Below are positions 1-7,522 of a stretch of 55,088 nt of DNA, in pieces. The number at the start of each line of letters is the position of its first letter. Within the stretch, counting starts at the first letter, position 1. The translations under genes and the position numbers were made by a program. The notes beneath the pieces are model-generated. The model searched no databases and was not told where the DNA came from. It saw nothing but the letters and a program-made list of their open reading frames with translations. This DNA is from Agrobacterium arsenijevicii (GTDB lineage: Bacteria; Pseudomonadota; Alphaproteobacteria; Rhizobiales; Rhizobiaceae), in assembly GCA_000949895.1 (NCBI GenBank), contig JWIT01000022.1:1-55088 (forward strand). The letters are read 5' to 3'.

Positions 1-37
1 TCGCCAGCAGCGCCGCCGCCCTCGTTCAGTGAGCGGA

Positions 38-67
38 CTTATAGAGCGGAGGCTGCCTCGCCGTCAA
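38..67 (-). promoter_or_regulatory. Strong sigma70-type promoter, probably of an rRNA operon reading out of the window
   Basis: On the minus strand a perfect-looking -35 box TTGACG (62-67) is followed after 17 nt by CTATAA (39-44). The start region downstream (CCGCTCACTGAACGAGGGCGG, read leftward) resembles the leader found after rhizobial rRNA promoters. Upstream of the -35 lie A/T tracts (about 78-98) that could act as an UP element. The boxes are seen directly; assignment to an rrn operon rests on remembered similarity and needs the flanking sequence. Confidence 0.55.
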
Positions 68-355
68 TGGGCCAATGCGAAAAATACAAAAAAAGTTTCA
101 GGCATCACCCACTATTAGCGCGAAAGGGCTTTTCCTGTGCGCTGACGCTGCCCTACCCTTCCCGAACCTACAGTCATATGCAAGCCACGGGTGGATTTTC
201 CCTGAGACGACTTTCGCATGTTCCAGCGTGAGATTTTACCTCGAGATACATTATGCGGCTAATGTCCAACTCACCCGTTAGCGCCTACTTGCGAAGCAAC
301 TTTCGCGTGCCTAAAAGGCAGGCAGTTTTAATGCGCGTCGGAGAGGACCAAATAC
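68..355. other. Intergenic region upstream of the first gene
   Basis: This stretch separates the leftward promoter from the first rightward gene. It contains the A/T tracts next to the -35 box and the GAGAGGA ribosome binding site (341-347) of the gene at 356. Short open frames here have no start context or protein character. Nothing else was recognised. Confidence 0.5.
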
Positions 356-2371
356 GTGGAACAGGTAAATACCCAAACCGGCAAGGGCCGGACCAAAGCT
401 CTATGGGCGGCCGTTGCGATTATTGCCGTTGCTGCCGCAGGTGTCGTTGGGGGTAAGGCCTTCTACGAAGCAAAGGTCAGCGAACTCGTTACTCGCAGTG
501 GCGCAACTGCCCAATCCGTCAAAGTCGATTTTCTCGGACAGATTCATATTCGCGAGCTGACACTACCGTTTGCCGATGGCAGGAATATCCGGATTGCGGC
601 TATCGATGGCCGTCCAAAACTTCCTTTCCTGGACGGCGTACTGGAGATGAACGACATCAATGTCGATGTAGCAACCGGAAAGATCTCGATGGCGCATGCG
701 CGCGTCGAGAATGCTGCTTTCAAAAAACCAACCCCGACAGAGGGCGATGGCAATGCCAACGCCCTGCGCAGACGCATAGAAGGTTTTGCGGCCACGCGTA
801 TTTCCTCACCAGAGGTGACATTCACGCAGTCCATCGCGACTACCGAGCAGAAGACTGTTTATAAGGATGTGACTTTCACGGACATCGCCAACGGCCGGAT
901 CGCCCGATATTCAAGCGACAATGCCAGCTACGACATCCAGATGGATCTGCCCGATAACAATGGTGCGATGAAAAAGAAGCATGTGGTCGTGTCAACTGGC
1001 ACCATCGCCGGTCAGGACTTCGATGCCGCTTACCTCGCAAGGCTCTACACGGAAAAGGCCGGTCCCGCAGACACGGAAGCAAAACCTCTCTATGGCCCGC
1101 TGTCCGTCAGCAAAATCTCGTTCTCGGACGGGGACAGTCATTTCAGCTACGACGAAATGCGCAGCGACGGCTTCAGCGCTCGCATGCCGGCCGAACCGCT
1201 TCTGGAAACCCTGAAGGCACTGACGACCACCAAAAATACTGAAGAGCTTTCACCACAGGAACGCCAGGCAATTGTCGCCAAGGCCCTGTCGATTCTCGAC
1301 ATGATTGGCAAGAGCAACATGCAATTGCTCGGGCTCAAGATCGACGCGCCGGACGAAAGCGAAGGGGCGGCGGGCAAAAGGGTCAAGGCCAGCATTGATC
1401 GTATCGACATGCAGATGGACAGCCGCAAACTCAGTTTCGGCCTGAATGGCATGTCGATCGGCAATGGCGTCGACACGATCGAAGTCGCGGAGGCAAGTCT
1501 CAAGGGCTTTGACTGGAGTTCCACAATCAAGGGTCTGTCCGAAATCGCCGTGCTCGACGAGAAACAGATCGAGACCTTCCCATTTAACCATCTGATACCG
1601 GAACTGGGCACCGTCCGTGTCGGCGGCATCAACGTCGATGTCGCGGCCCCGAAAAAGGAAGAGGGAGAAGAAGAGACGGCGGGCACGCCCGAACGCATCA
1701 AATTTTCGCTCAAGAATTTCGAGATGGGACTGACAAAGCCCTTCAATGGCATCCCGACCGATATCGAGATCCGGCAGGATGACCTTTCTGTTCCCATCCC
1801 GGCAGATTCGTCGGAGGACGTTTTTGTCGAAGCCCGCAAACTTGGTTTTGAGGCCCTCGCCCTGTCTTATGCGCTCGCCGCCAGCTGGGACGAACCGAAC
1901 AAGAACCTGGTGATCCGGGAAATCTCCATGAGCGGCAAGGACATTGGCAGCGTCAATTTTTCCGGTCTGGTGAGCGGGTTCACGGAGGAGTTTTTCTCCT
2001 TCGACGTCAATCGCGCTCAGACCGCCGTCCTGGGGCTCGCGGGTCGCGAGGTGAAGCTGACGATCAAGGACGAAGGTTTGATGGCCAAGGCTATCAAGCT
2101 TTATGCTCTGCAAAACGACATGACTGAAGATCAGGTGCGCGGTGTTCTGACGTTGGTGGCCAGCGTGGGGTTGCAGCAGGTCGCGGCTGAACAGCCGAAG
2201 CTCAAGGGTGCAGTGGACGCGCTCGTCCGCTTCATCAGCGCTCCGGGAACCCTGACTGTAACTGTCCGATCCAATAGCGCAAACGGCCTCGGTCTTTTTG
2301 ATCTGGCTTTAGCGTCCGATAATCCGATGCTTCTTCTCGACAAGGTCGATATCCAGGCGACGGCTGAATAA
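356..2371 (+). CDS. Large membrane-anchored protein of unknown function
   Basis: This 671-residue protein starts at GTG, chosen because GAGAGGA lies 8 nt upstream and the sequence begins with a short polar stretch followed by one hydrophobic segment (about residues 15-35). The rest is a long soluble, probably periplasmic region rich in alternating beta-type sequence, with an acidic Glu-rich linker near residue 440. That shape (one N-terminal anchor plus a long beta-rich body) recalls AsmA/YdgA-like envelope proteins, but no family motif could be identified, so no function is assigned. It is monocistronic: a 15-bp hairpin follows 20 nt after the stop and the next gene is convergent. It sits beside a probable rRNA promoter that points away from it, with no sign of shared regulation. 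Confidence 0.8.
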   Translation: MEQVNTQTGKGRTKALWAAVAIIAVAAAGVVGGKAFYEAKVSELVTRSGATAQSVKVDFLGQIHIRELTLPFADGRNIRIAAIDGRPKLPFLDGVLEMNDINVDVATGKISMAHARVENAAFKKPTPTEGDGNANALRRRIEGFAATRISSPEVTFTQSIATTEQKTVYKDVTFTDIANGRIARYSSDNASYDIQMDLPDNNGAMKKKHVVVSTGTIAGQDFDAAYLARLYTEKAGPADTEAKPLYGPLSVSKISFSDGDSHFSYDEMRSDGFSARMPAEPLLETLKALTTTKNTEELSPQERQAIVAKALSILDMIGKSNMQLLGLKIDAPDESEGAAGKRVKASIDRIDMQMDSRKLSFGLNGMSIGNGVDTIEVAEASLKGFDWSSTIKGLSEIAVLDEKQIETFPFNHLIPELGTVRVGGINVDVAAPKKEEGEEETAGTPERIKFSLKNFEMGLTKPFNGIPTDIEIRQDDLSVPIPADSSEDVFVEARKLGFEALALSYALAASWDEPNKNLVIREISMSGKDIGSVNFSGLVSGFTEEFFSFDVNRAQTAVLGLAGREVKLTIKDEGLMAKAIKLYALQNDMTEDQVRGVLTLVASVGLQQVAAEQPKLKGAVDALVRFISAPGTLTVTVRSNSANGLGLFDLALASDNPMLLLDKVDIQATAE

Positions 2372-2390
2372 GCGGTCCGGTCGCGCTCCC

Positions 2391-2429
2391 AAACGGCTCA
2401 AGCTCCAGTTTTCTGAGCTTGAGCCGTTT
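2391..2429. terminator. Perfect 15-bp hairpin between convergent genes
   Basis: AAACGGCTCAAGCTC (2391-2405) and its exact reverse complement (2415-2429) are separated by a 9-nt loop. It lies between the stops of the gene at 356 and the convergent Lrp-type gene, so it probably ends transcription from both sides. No clear T tract follows on either strand. Confidence 0.65.
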
Positions 2430-2451
2430 GAAACAAGGCTTGTGGCAAAGC

Positions 2452-2910
2452 TCAGATGCGCCGCGCCTTGATCGTGTTCATGACGAAGCTGGTCTCGATG
2501 GTGTCGACGCATTTCAGCTTCGCGATCTTTTCCTTGATGAAACGCTCGTAGTCCTCCAGCCCGCCGCACATGACCTTCAACATGTAGTCCCTCGACCCCG
2601 TGACGAGGTGGCACTCGAGAACCTCGTCCCAATCCAGAACGGCTGTCTCGAACATCCGGATTTCGTCATCGTGCTGGCGGCTGAGGCGGACGGATGCAAG
2701 AGCCGTCATGGCCCATCCCTCGATTACCGGATCGATGATCACGGAATACCCCTTGATCACCCCCACCTCCTCCAGCCGTCGAAGCCGCCGCAGACACGCA
2801 GATGCCGACAGGCCTACCCGCTCGGCAAGTTCGTTGTTCGTGATCCTTGCATCGGCAGACAGTTCTTTCAGTATCCGCCTGTCGATTGTGTCCGCAATTT
2901 TCTGCGACAT
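2452..2910 (-). CDS. Lrp/AsnC-family transcriptional regulator
   Basis: A 152-residue protein of the usual Lrp/AsnC length. The N-terminal winged helix (about residues 8-60, with NNELAERVGLSASACLRRLR) binds DNA; the C-terminal RAM/AsnC ligand domain (about 70-145) binds amino acids and oligomerises. The start at 2910 was chosen over an upstream ATG at 2970 because it begins at the conserved helix and has GCGGAGA about 10 nt upstream. It is divergent from a PLP-dependent sulfur amino-acid enzyme at 3037, so it probably senses an amino acid and controls that gene. A 12-bp palindrome (2926-2937) just upstream of its start is a likely binding site. The family is certain; target and ligand are inferred. 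Confidence 0.93.
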   Translation of the reverse strand: MSQKIADTIDRRILKELSADARITNNELAERVGLSASACLRRLRRLEEVGVIKGYSVIIDPVIEGWAMTALASVRLSRQHDDEIRMFETAVLDWDEVLECHLVTGSRDYMLKVMCGGLEDYERFIKEKIAKLKCVDTIETSFVMNTIKARRI

Positions 2911-2925
2911 AAATGATAAATCTCC

Positions 2926-2937
2926 GCAATATATTGC
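2926..2937. promoter_or_regulatory. Candidate Lrp-type operator, perfect palindrome GCAATATATTGC
   Basis: The 12-bp palindrome with an AT-rich centre lies 15 nt upstream of the regulator start, inside the divergent intergenic region with the PLP enzyme gene. Lrp/AsnC proteins favour short dyads of this form, so it may serve autoregulation and control of the divergent gene. Binding is inferred. Confidence 0.5.
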
Positions 2938-3036
2938 TTCATGAGATAGAATGTGCGCTTCAGAATGCAAGGTATTTTGGCCTGATTGGATGTAAGCTGC
3001 GGATAGTTCAACGCCTGTTGAAGGGGCTTATCGGCA

Positions 3037-4320
3037 ATGACCGCACCACATCCGTCCAGAACCCATATCGGCAACCACGCTCTGCATCCTGAAACCCAGA
3101 TGCTCAATTACGGCTACGATCCGGAATTGTCGGAAGGAGCGGTAAAACCGCCGGTGTTCCTGACATCGACCTTCGTCTTCAAGTCGGCGGAAGACGGCCG
3201 CGACTTCTTCGACTATGTGTCGGGTCGTAAGGAGCCGCCCGCAGGCAAGGGTGCAGGCCTCGTTTATTCGCGCTTCAACCATCCGAACAGCGAGATCGTC
3301 GAGGATCGTCTTGCGGTTTACGAACGCACGGAGAGCTGTGCGCTCTTCTCGTCCGGCATGTCAGCCATTTCGACAACGCTTTTCGCCTTCGTCCGGCCCG
3401 GCGACACCGTGCTCCATTCCCAGCCTTTGTACGGTGGCACGGAGACGCTGCTGGCGAAGACCTTCCACAATTTCGGCGTTTCGGCGGTGGGTTTCGCCGA
3501 CGGTGTCAGCGAGACCTCGGTGATATCAGCCGCAGAAACTGCGATGGCGAAAGGCAGGGTGTCCGTCATACTCATCGAGACCCCCGCCAACCCGACGAAC
3601 AGCATTGTCGACGTCTCGATGATCAGCCGCGTTGCCGACATGATCGGCCAAAAACAGGGGCACAGGCCGATCGTCGCCTGCGACAACACGCTTCTCGGCC
3701 CGGTGTTCCAGCGGCCCATCGAGCACGGTGCCGACATCTCGCTCTATTCGCTGACAAAATACGTTGGCGGGCACTCCGACCTCATTGCCGGGGCAGCGCT
3801 CGGTCGGAAGGACGTGATGAAGCAGGTGAAGGCTCTGCGTGGCGCGATCGGTACGCAGCTTGATCCACACTCGTGCTGGATGCTCGGGCGCTCGCTTGAG
3901 ACGCTGCAAATCCGGATGGAGCGGGCAAACAGCAACGCCAACATTGTCGCTGAATTCCTCAAGGCGCATCCCAAGGTCGAGAAAATCCATTATCTGCCGT
4001 TCAACGATCCGGCATCCCCGGTCGGCAAGGTGTTTGCGGCTCAATGCACCGGCGCCGGATCGACCTTCTCGTTTGACATTGCGGGCGGGCAGGCCGCGTC
4101 TTTCAACTTCCTCAACGCCCTGAAGATATTCAAGCTCGCGGTAAGCCTCGGCGGTACGGAGTCCCTCGCCTCTCACCCTGCAACGATGACACATTCGGGT
4201 GTTCCGGCCGATGTGCGCCAGCGCATCGGTGTGCTTGATTCCACGATCCGGCTGTCAATCGGCATCGAACATCCCGACGATCTTATCGCCGACCTGACCC
4301 TCTCGCTCGATGTCTCCTGA
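3037..4320 (+). CDS. Cystathionine gamma-synthase / methionine gamma-lyase family PLP enzyme
   Basis: A 427-residue fold-type I PLP enzyme of the Cys/Met metabolism family. SLTKYVGGHSD carries the PLP lysine (K241), and the YSRFNHPN and SSGMSAIS motifs contact the cofactor phosphate of the dimer. Such enzymes catalyse gamma-elimination or gamma-replacement on sulfur amino acids in the cytoplasm. The segment equivalent to the cysteine-bearing LYGCT of classical methionine gamma-lyases reads LYGGT, so the diagnostic active-site Cys is missing and exact activity is open. AAGGGG lies 10 nt before the ATG. The divergent Lrp-type regulator suggests induction by an amino acid, which fits a catabolic lyase better than biosynthesis. 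Confidence 0.85.
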   Translation: MTAPHPSRTHIGNHALHPETQMLNYGYDPELSEGAVKPPVFLTSTFVFKSAEDGRDFFDYVSGRKEPPAGKGAGLVYSRFNHPNSEIVEDRLAVYERTESCALFSSGMSAISTTLFAFVRPGDTVLHSQPLYGGTETLLAKTFHNFGVSAVGFADGVSETSVISAAETAMAKGRVSVILIETPANPTNSIVDVSMISRVADMIGQKQGHRPIVACDNTLLGPVFQRPIEHGADISLYSLTKYVGGHSDLIAGAALGRKDVMKQVKALRGAIGTQLDPHSCWMLGRSLETLQIRMERANSNANIVAEFLKAHPKVEKIHYLPFNDPASPVGKVFAAQCTGAGSTFSFDIAGGQAASFNFLNALKIFKLAVSLGGTESLASHPATMTHSGVPADVRQRIGVLDSTIRLSIGIEHPDDLIADLTLSLDVS

Positions 4321-4364
4321 CGAATAGGTAAATGCCGCCCCCTACCCCGCCAAGTGCCGTAGCC

Positions 4365-4964
4365 TCAGACCGAAAGCTCTCTGGCTATCGCACGGCCAGC
4401 AATACGTGCGGTCTCCAGAAGCCGTGCAAGATCCATCCCATCGCGGGCCTGAGCGGACATACCTGCCATGGTGGAGCTGACAAAATCAGTCACTCGTTCA
4501 GCCTCGTCGGAATGACGGGCGGAAATGTATTCCCGTAGCGTATCCAGCGCGGCCTTGTGGAAAACACGGGCGGTGGCGCGCGCCTCTTCATCATGGCAAC
4601 CGATACTTTCCAGAACAAGGCAGCCGGCGGCGGCAGAATCCGCTGCATAGCGCCGGGCGGCGTCTTCCAGTACCGCTGCAAGGCACTCGGCAACCGGACG
4701 ATCCGGCCGCAGGATATCCTGAAGGGGAATAGCCTTCGTGCTCGCATAGTGATCGAGGGCGCGCGCAAAAAGGCCGGCCTTGCTGCCGAAAGCGGCATAG
4801 AAGCTTGGCGGGTTGATGCCAAGCGCTGAGGTGATTTCCGCAACGCCCACGGCATCGTAACCCCGCGCGTGGAACAGGTGCTGGGCAGTGACCACACCCT
4901 GATCGGGATCAAAGCGGCGCGGACGGCCGCGCGGACGCGAATTGGATTTATTTGTATCACTCAC
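4365..4964 (-). CDS. bdcR: TetR-family repressor BdcR
   Basis: A 199-residue TetR-type regulator. The N-terminal helix-turn-helix (about residues 20-65, ending GINPPSFYAAFGSKAGLF) closely matches E. coli BdcR (YjgJ), and similarity continues through the ligand domain (DRPV.EC, AARRYA, VTDF). In E. coli BdcR represses bdcA, and here the gene is likewise divergent from a bdcA homologue with 73 bp between them. The GRPRRF leader before the HTH is typical of this subgroup. Identification comes from remembered E. coli sequences; regulation of the neighbour is inferred from the conserved arrangement. Confidence 0.85.
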   Translation of the reverse strand: MSDTNKSNSRPRGRPRRFDPDQGVVTAQHLFHARGYDAVGVAEITSALGINPPSFYAAFGSKAGLFARALDHYASTKAIPLQDILRPDRPVAECLAAVLEDAARRYAADSAAAGCLVLESIGCHDEEARATARVFHKAALDTLREYISARHSDEAERVTDFVSSTMAGMSAQARDGMDLARLLETARIAGRAIARELSV

Positions 4965-5006
4965 TACAAAATACCTTGACGTTGGCCTTATCGAATATTT
5001 ATGTAG
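4964..5006 (+). promoter_or_regulatory. Candidate bdcA promoter with flanking imperfect dyad
   Basis: TTGACG (4976-4981) and TTATGT (4999-5004) are 17 nt apart, giving a plausible sigma70 promoter for bdcA. An imperfect inverted repeat, CTACAAAATA (4964-4973) and TATTTATGTAG (4996-5006), brackets this core and could be the BdcR operator. Boxes and repeat are visible; function is inferred. Confidence 0.4.
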
Positions 5007-5037
5007 CGATCATTAATTTAATTCGCAAGGAGTTCAT

Positions 5038-5751
5038 ATGACCCTCTTCCATGGAAAGTCCGTTCTGGTTCTCGGCGGCAGCCGGGGTATCGGCGCAGCC
5101 ATCGTGCGTCGGTTCGCAGCCGAAGGTGCCAGAGTAATCTTCACCTATGCCGGATCGCGCGAGGCGGCGGAGCAGCTGGCTGCCGAGACAGGCAGCACCG
5201 CGGTTCAGACAGACAGCGCCGACCGCGATGCCGTGATCGCCCGCGTGCGGGAAAGCGGCCCTCTCGATATTCTGGTGGTGAATTCCGGCATCATCATTTT
5301 CGGTGATGCGCTGGAACAGGATCCGGATGCGATCGACCGCCTTTTTCAGATCAATATCCAGACCCCCTATCACGCCTCGGTGGAAGCTGCGCGGCAGATG
5401 CCGGAGGGAGGACGGATCATCGTCATCGGCTCCGTCAATGGTGACCGGATGCCCGTGCCGGGCATGGCATCCTATGCCGTGAGTAAATCCGCCCTCCAGG
5501 GTCTGGCCCGAGGACTGGCACGGGATTTCGGGCCGCGAGGGATTACGATCAATGTCGTCCAGCCGGGACCGATCGATACCGATGCAAATCCGGAGAGCGG
5601 GCCGATGAAAGACCTGATGCACAGTTTCATGGCGATCAAACGCCACGGACGTCCGGAGGAAGTTGCGGGAATGGTCGCCTGGCTCGCTGGCCCCGAGGCC
5701 GGCTTCGTGACGGGAGCGATGCATACGATTGATGGTGCGTTCGGCGCCTGA
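5038..5751 (+). CDS. bdcA: SDR-fold protein BdcA (c-di-GMP-binding biofilm dispersal mediator type)
   Basis: A 237-residue short-chain dehydrogenase/reductase, the same length as E. coli BdcA (YjgI) and nearly alignable without gaps. It shows the nucleotide-binding GGSRGIG (about residues 11-17), the NSG motif near 81, the catalytic YAVSKSA near 145, and the BdcA-like stretch VNGDRMPVPGM. E. coli BdcA is reported to bind cyclic di-GMP and promote biofilm dispersal; whether this copy binds c-di-GMP or is an NADPH-dependent reductase cannot be read from sequence. AAGGAG lies 5 nt before the ATG. The divergent bdcR points to TetR-type repression. Confidence 0.85.
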   Translation: MTLFHGKSVLVLGGSRGIGAAIVRRFAAEGARVIFTYAGSREAAEQLAAETGSTAVQTDSADRDAVIARVRESGPLDILVVNSGIIIFGDALEQDPDAIDRLFQINIQTPYHASVEAARQMPEGGRIIVIGSVNGDRMPVPGMASYAVSKSALQGLARGLARDFGPRGITINVVQPGPIDTDANPESGPMKDLMHSFMAIKRHGRPEEVAGMVAWLAGPEAGFVTGAMHTIDGAFGA

Positions 5752-5766
5752 CCAGCAGGATGCGAG

Positions 5767-5790
5767 GGGCGCGAAAGCATGCGCCCTTTG
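5767..5790 (+). terminator. Possible terminator after bdcA
   Basis: GGGCGC and GCGCCC form a 6-bp stem with an 8-nt loop, followed by TTTGCCTT. It lies 15 nt after the bdcA stop and before the curli unit. The stem is short and the T tract interrupted. Confidence 0.4.
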
Positions 5791-5933
5791 CCTTGCCGGA
5801 TTTAACGAAAGACATCCGGCACGCGAACTCTGCGAATGAACCCCGACTGAATAGTCTCTTCAGCTTCCATTCCAACGGGACCGTCTAGAACAAAGACGTT
5901 CAACCGCGGTCTTATCCGCCTGAGGAGACAGTC

Positions 5934-6371
5934 ATGATCCGTACGTCTTTCGTTGCAATTGCCCTCTCCGCTCTCGTTGGCTTCACCGCCGCAGCCCCCG
6001 CCATGGCTAACGATGTGCGCATCGAACAATATGGCTGGTCCAACTCTGCCGGTGGCGCGCAGGAAGGATATGGCAACCGGATCAGAACCTACCAGAACGG
6101 TGGCTATAACCGGATTGTCGGCCATCAATATGGTCGCCATAACCTCTCGGCAGTCGGTCAAGAAGGCAATGGCAATTACGGCTCCACCTATCAGAACGGT
6201 AACCGCAACGTGGCCGGCATCGGCCAGTTTGGCTCCAACCACACGACCATCCTGACGCAGGACGGCAATGGCAACATCGCCGCTGGTGTTCAGGTCGGCC
6301 ACGGTTGCAGCGCCAATGTGAACCAGGGCGGCAACGATAACGTCGCAGCCTTTGTACAGGCCTGCCCATAA
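5934..6371 (+). CDS. Curlin-repeat amyloid protein (CsgA-like)
   Basis: A 145-residue exported protein: signal peptide of about 25 residues ending APAMA, then about eight short repeats of the Q-x-G-x-x-N kind (QEGYGN, QNGGYN, QYGRHN, QEGNGN, QNGNRN, QFGSNH, QDGNGN, NQGGNDN). These are the stacking beta-strand-loop-strand units of curlins, which polymerise into extracellular functional amyloid fibres for adhesion and biofilm. It is the longer and more regular of the two curlins here, so it is the better candidate for the major subunit. csgH follows 68 nt downstream on the same strand, suggesting co-transcription. No secretion genes (csgG, csgE, csgF) are in the window. Confidence 0.88.
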   Translation: MIRTSFVAIALSALVGFTAAAPAMANDVRIEQYGWSNSAGGAQEGYGNRIRTYQNGGYNRIVGHQYGRHNLSAVGQEGNGNYGSTYQNGNRNVAGIGQFGSNHTTILTQDGNGNIAAGVQVGHGCSANVNQGGNDNVAAFVQACP

Positions 6372-6439
6372 GCGGCCGCGTGCGGATGACGTGAAACCGG
6401 TTCAGATCGCAACAGCAGATCATCAGGAGGAAACAACCC

Positions 6440-6838
6440 ATGCCGAATAGCATCAAACATCCGCGCCGCCTGATGGCGATCCTCGCGCTGGCCCTTGTTC
6501 CCGTTGGCGCCGTTGCGACAATGACCACTGCCAAACAATCTGACGGGTCGCAGCTTTGCGAAATCAAGGCGACGCCGCAGGCGGGCATGGTGAGACTGGA
6601 AGCCTTCGCCAGGGGCGACACCAATGCCGGCGGGAGCTACGCGTTTCATGTCGAAAAATCAGGTGATGGCGGACGTTCCGTCATCAATCAGGGTGGCGAG
6701 CTTGATGCCCAAGCGGGACGTTCGCAACTGCTAAGCTCGGTTACGCTCGATGCGAAGGGAGCCCGCTACAAGGCGGTGCTGGATCTCGTGATCGGGGGCA
6801 AGAGCTACAGTTGCACCAGGCAGACTGGCGACGATTAA
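6440..6838 (+). CDS. csgH: CsgH-like periplasmic curli chaperone
   Basis: A 132-residue protein with a hydrophobic N-terminal segment (about residues 12-30) acting as signal peptide or anchor and a small immunoglobulin-like beta domain (about 38-128). CEIKATPQ, VRLEAFARG and the SG.GGRSVINQGGE stretch match the CsgC/CsgH family, which prevents premature amyloid formation of curlins in the periplasm. Two cysteines near the ends of the domain (about 39 and 127) could form a disulfide. AGGAGG precedes the ATG by 8 nt. Its position between two curlin genes supports the role. Family assignment is strong; chaperone activity is known for homologues only. Confidence 0.85.
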   Translation: MPNSIKHPRRLMAILALALVPVGAVATMTTAKQSDGSQLCEIKATPQAGMVRLEAFARGDTNAGGSYAFHVEKSGDGGRSVINQGGELDAQAGRSQLLSSVTLDAKGARYKAVLDLVIGGKSYSCTRQTGDD

Positions 6839-6866
6839 GCTGCCATCCCGCTGTGGAACTGCCATT

Positions 6867-6897
6867 AAAAAGGGCGCCGGTTTTCGGCGCCCTTTTC
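6867..6897 (+). terminator. Rho-independent terminator after csgH
   Basis: GGGCGCCG (6872-6879) pairs with CGGCGCCC (6885-6892) around GTTTT, with AAAA before and TTTTCTTTT after. It is a textbook terminator and separates the first curlin/csgH unit from the second curlin gene. Confidence 0.88.
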
Positions 6898-7008
6898 TTT
6901 TGATTTTACCGAACGACTGAACGCCATGTGAATGGGCAATTCCGTTCGGGTTCAGTTGAAAGATGCGACAGTGGATCATCAGCAAGGCACTGACACACGG
7001 AGATAAGA

Positions 7009-7422
7009 ATGACCCACAACGTATTGAAACTTCTTACCATTACTCTGCTTGTCGGCAGCCTCGCGCCAGTGGGATTTTCCACCCCGGCCCATGCCGGAGG
7101 CCGGATCTCCTTCGACCTCGCACCCGGCAATGCCGCGGACGCGGATCTGTTCTCAACCGGGCTGCGCGCCTACTCGCTTTACCGTGGCTTCAAGGATGCC
7201 GACATCAGGCAGCTGGGCCGGGGCAATGCCGCCGGCATCGCCCAGAACGGCAGCGGCAATCTCGGCTTTATCCGGCAGCGGGGCAACGGCCATTCCGCAA
7301 CCTTGCAACAGAACGGCAACAACAATGCCTATGGCATTTTCCAGTATGGCCGAAACACGGAAACCAACGTCGTACAGGAAGGCGATAATGGGAGCGGCCT
7401 GACATTCAGCTATGGCTGGTAG
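7009..7422 (+). CDS. Second curlin-repeat protein (possible CsgB-like minor subunit)
   Basis: A 137-residue exported protein with a signal peptide ending near THPAHA-like sequence (residues 24-29), then about 40 residues without repeats, then four or five curlin repeats (QLGRGN, QNGSGN, QRGNGH, QNGNNN, QYGRNT) and a short tail ending in YGW. Fewer repeats and the non-repeat N-terminal part set it apart from the curlin at 5934; a nucleator or minor-subunit role is therefore possible but inferred. GGAGA lies about 6 nt before the ATG. It has its own transcription unit, since a strong terminator lies upstream. Confidence 0.82.
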   Translation: MTHNVLKLLTITLLVGSLAPVGFSTPAHAGGRISFDLAPGNAADADLFSTGLRAYSLYRGFKDADIRQLGRGNAAGIAQNGSGNLGFIRQRGNGHSATLQQNGNNNAYGIFQYGRNTETNVVQEGDNGSGLTFSYGW

Positions 7423-7469
7423 GTCAATTCCACAACCGTTCTAAAGACGATGTACCCAGTTCCATCGCG

Positions 7470-7522
7470 GATTTGAGAGGGCGCTTGCCGTAACGCGGGC
7501 AGACGCCCTCCCCGCTCAAATC
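7470..7522. terminator. Long interrupted hairpin between convergent genes
   Basis: GATTTGAG (7470-7477) pairs with CTCAAATC (7515-7522), and inside it GAGGGCG (7477-7483) pairs with CGCCCTC (7504-7510). It lies between the curlin stop and the convergent hydrolase and overlaps the hydrolase stop codon, so it probably serves as a shared terminator. Confidence 0.5.

Noticed and set aside
1250..2113. Long minus-strand open frame (287 residues) inside the first gene
   Set aside because: It is antisense to a gene with good start context and protein-like composition; its translation is rich in Arg/His/Asp as expected for a shadow frame in GC-rich DNA.
5934..7422. Short tandem repeats considered as a CRISPR or DNA satellite
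   Set aside because: The repeats are at protein level (curlin units); DNA copies vary and there is no repeat-spacer regularity.
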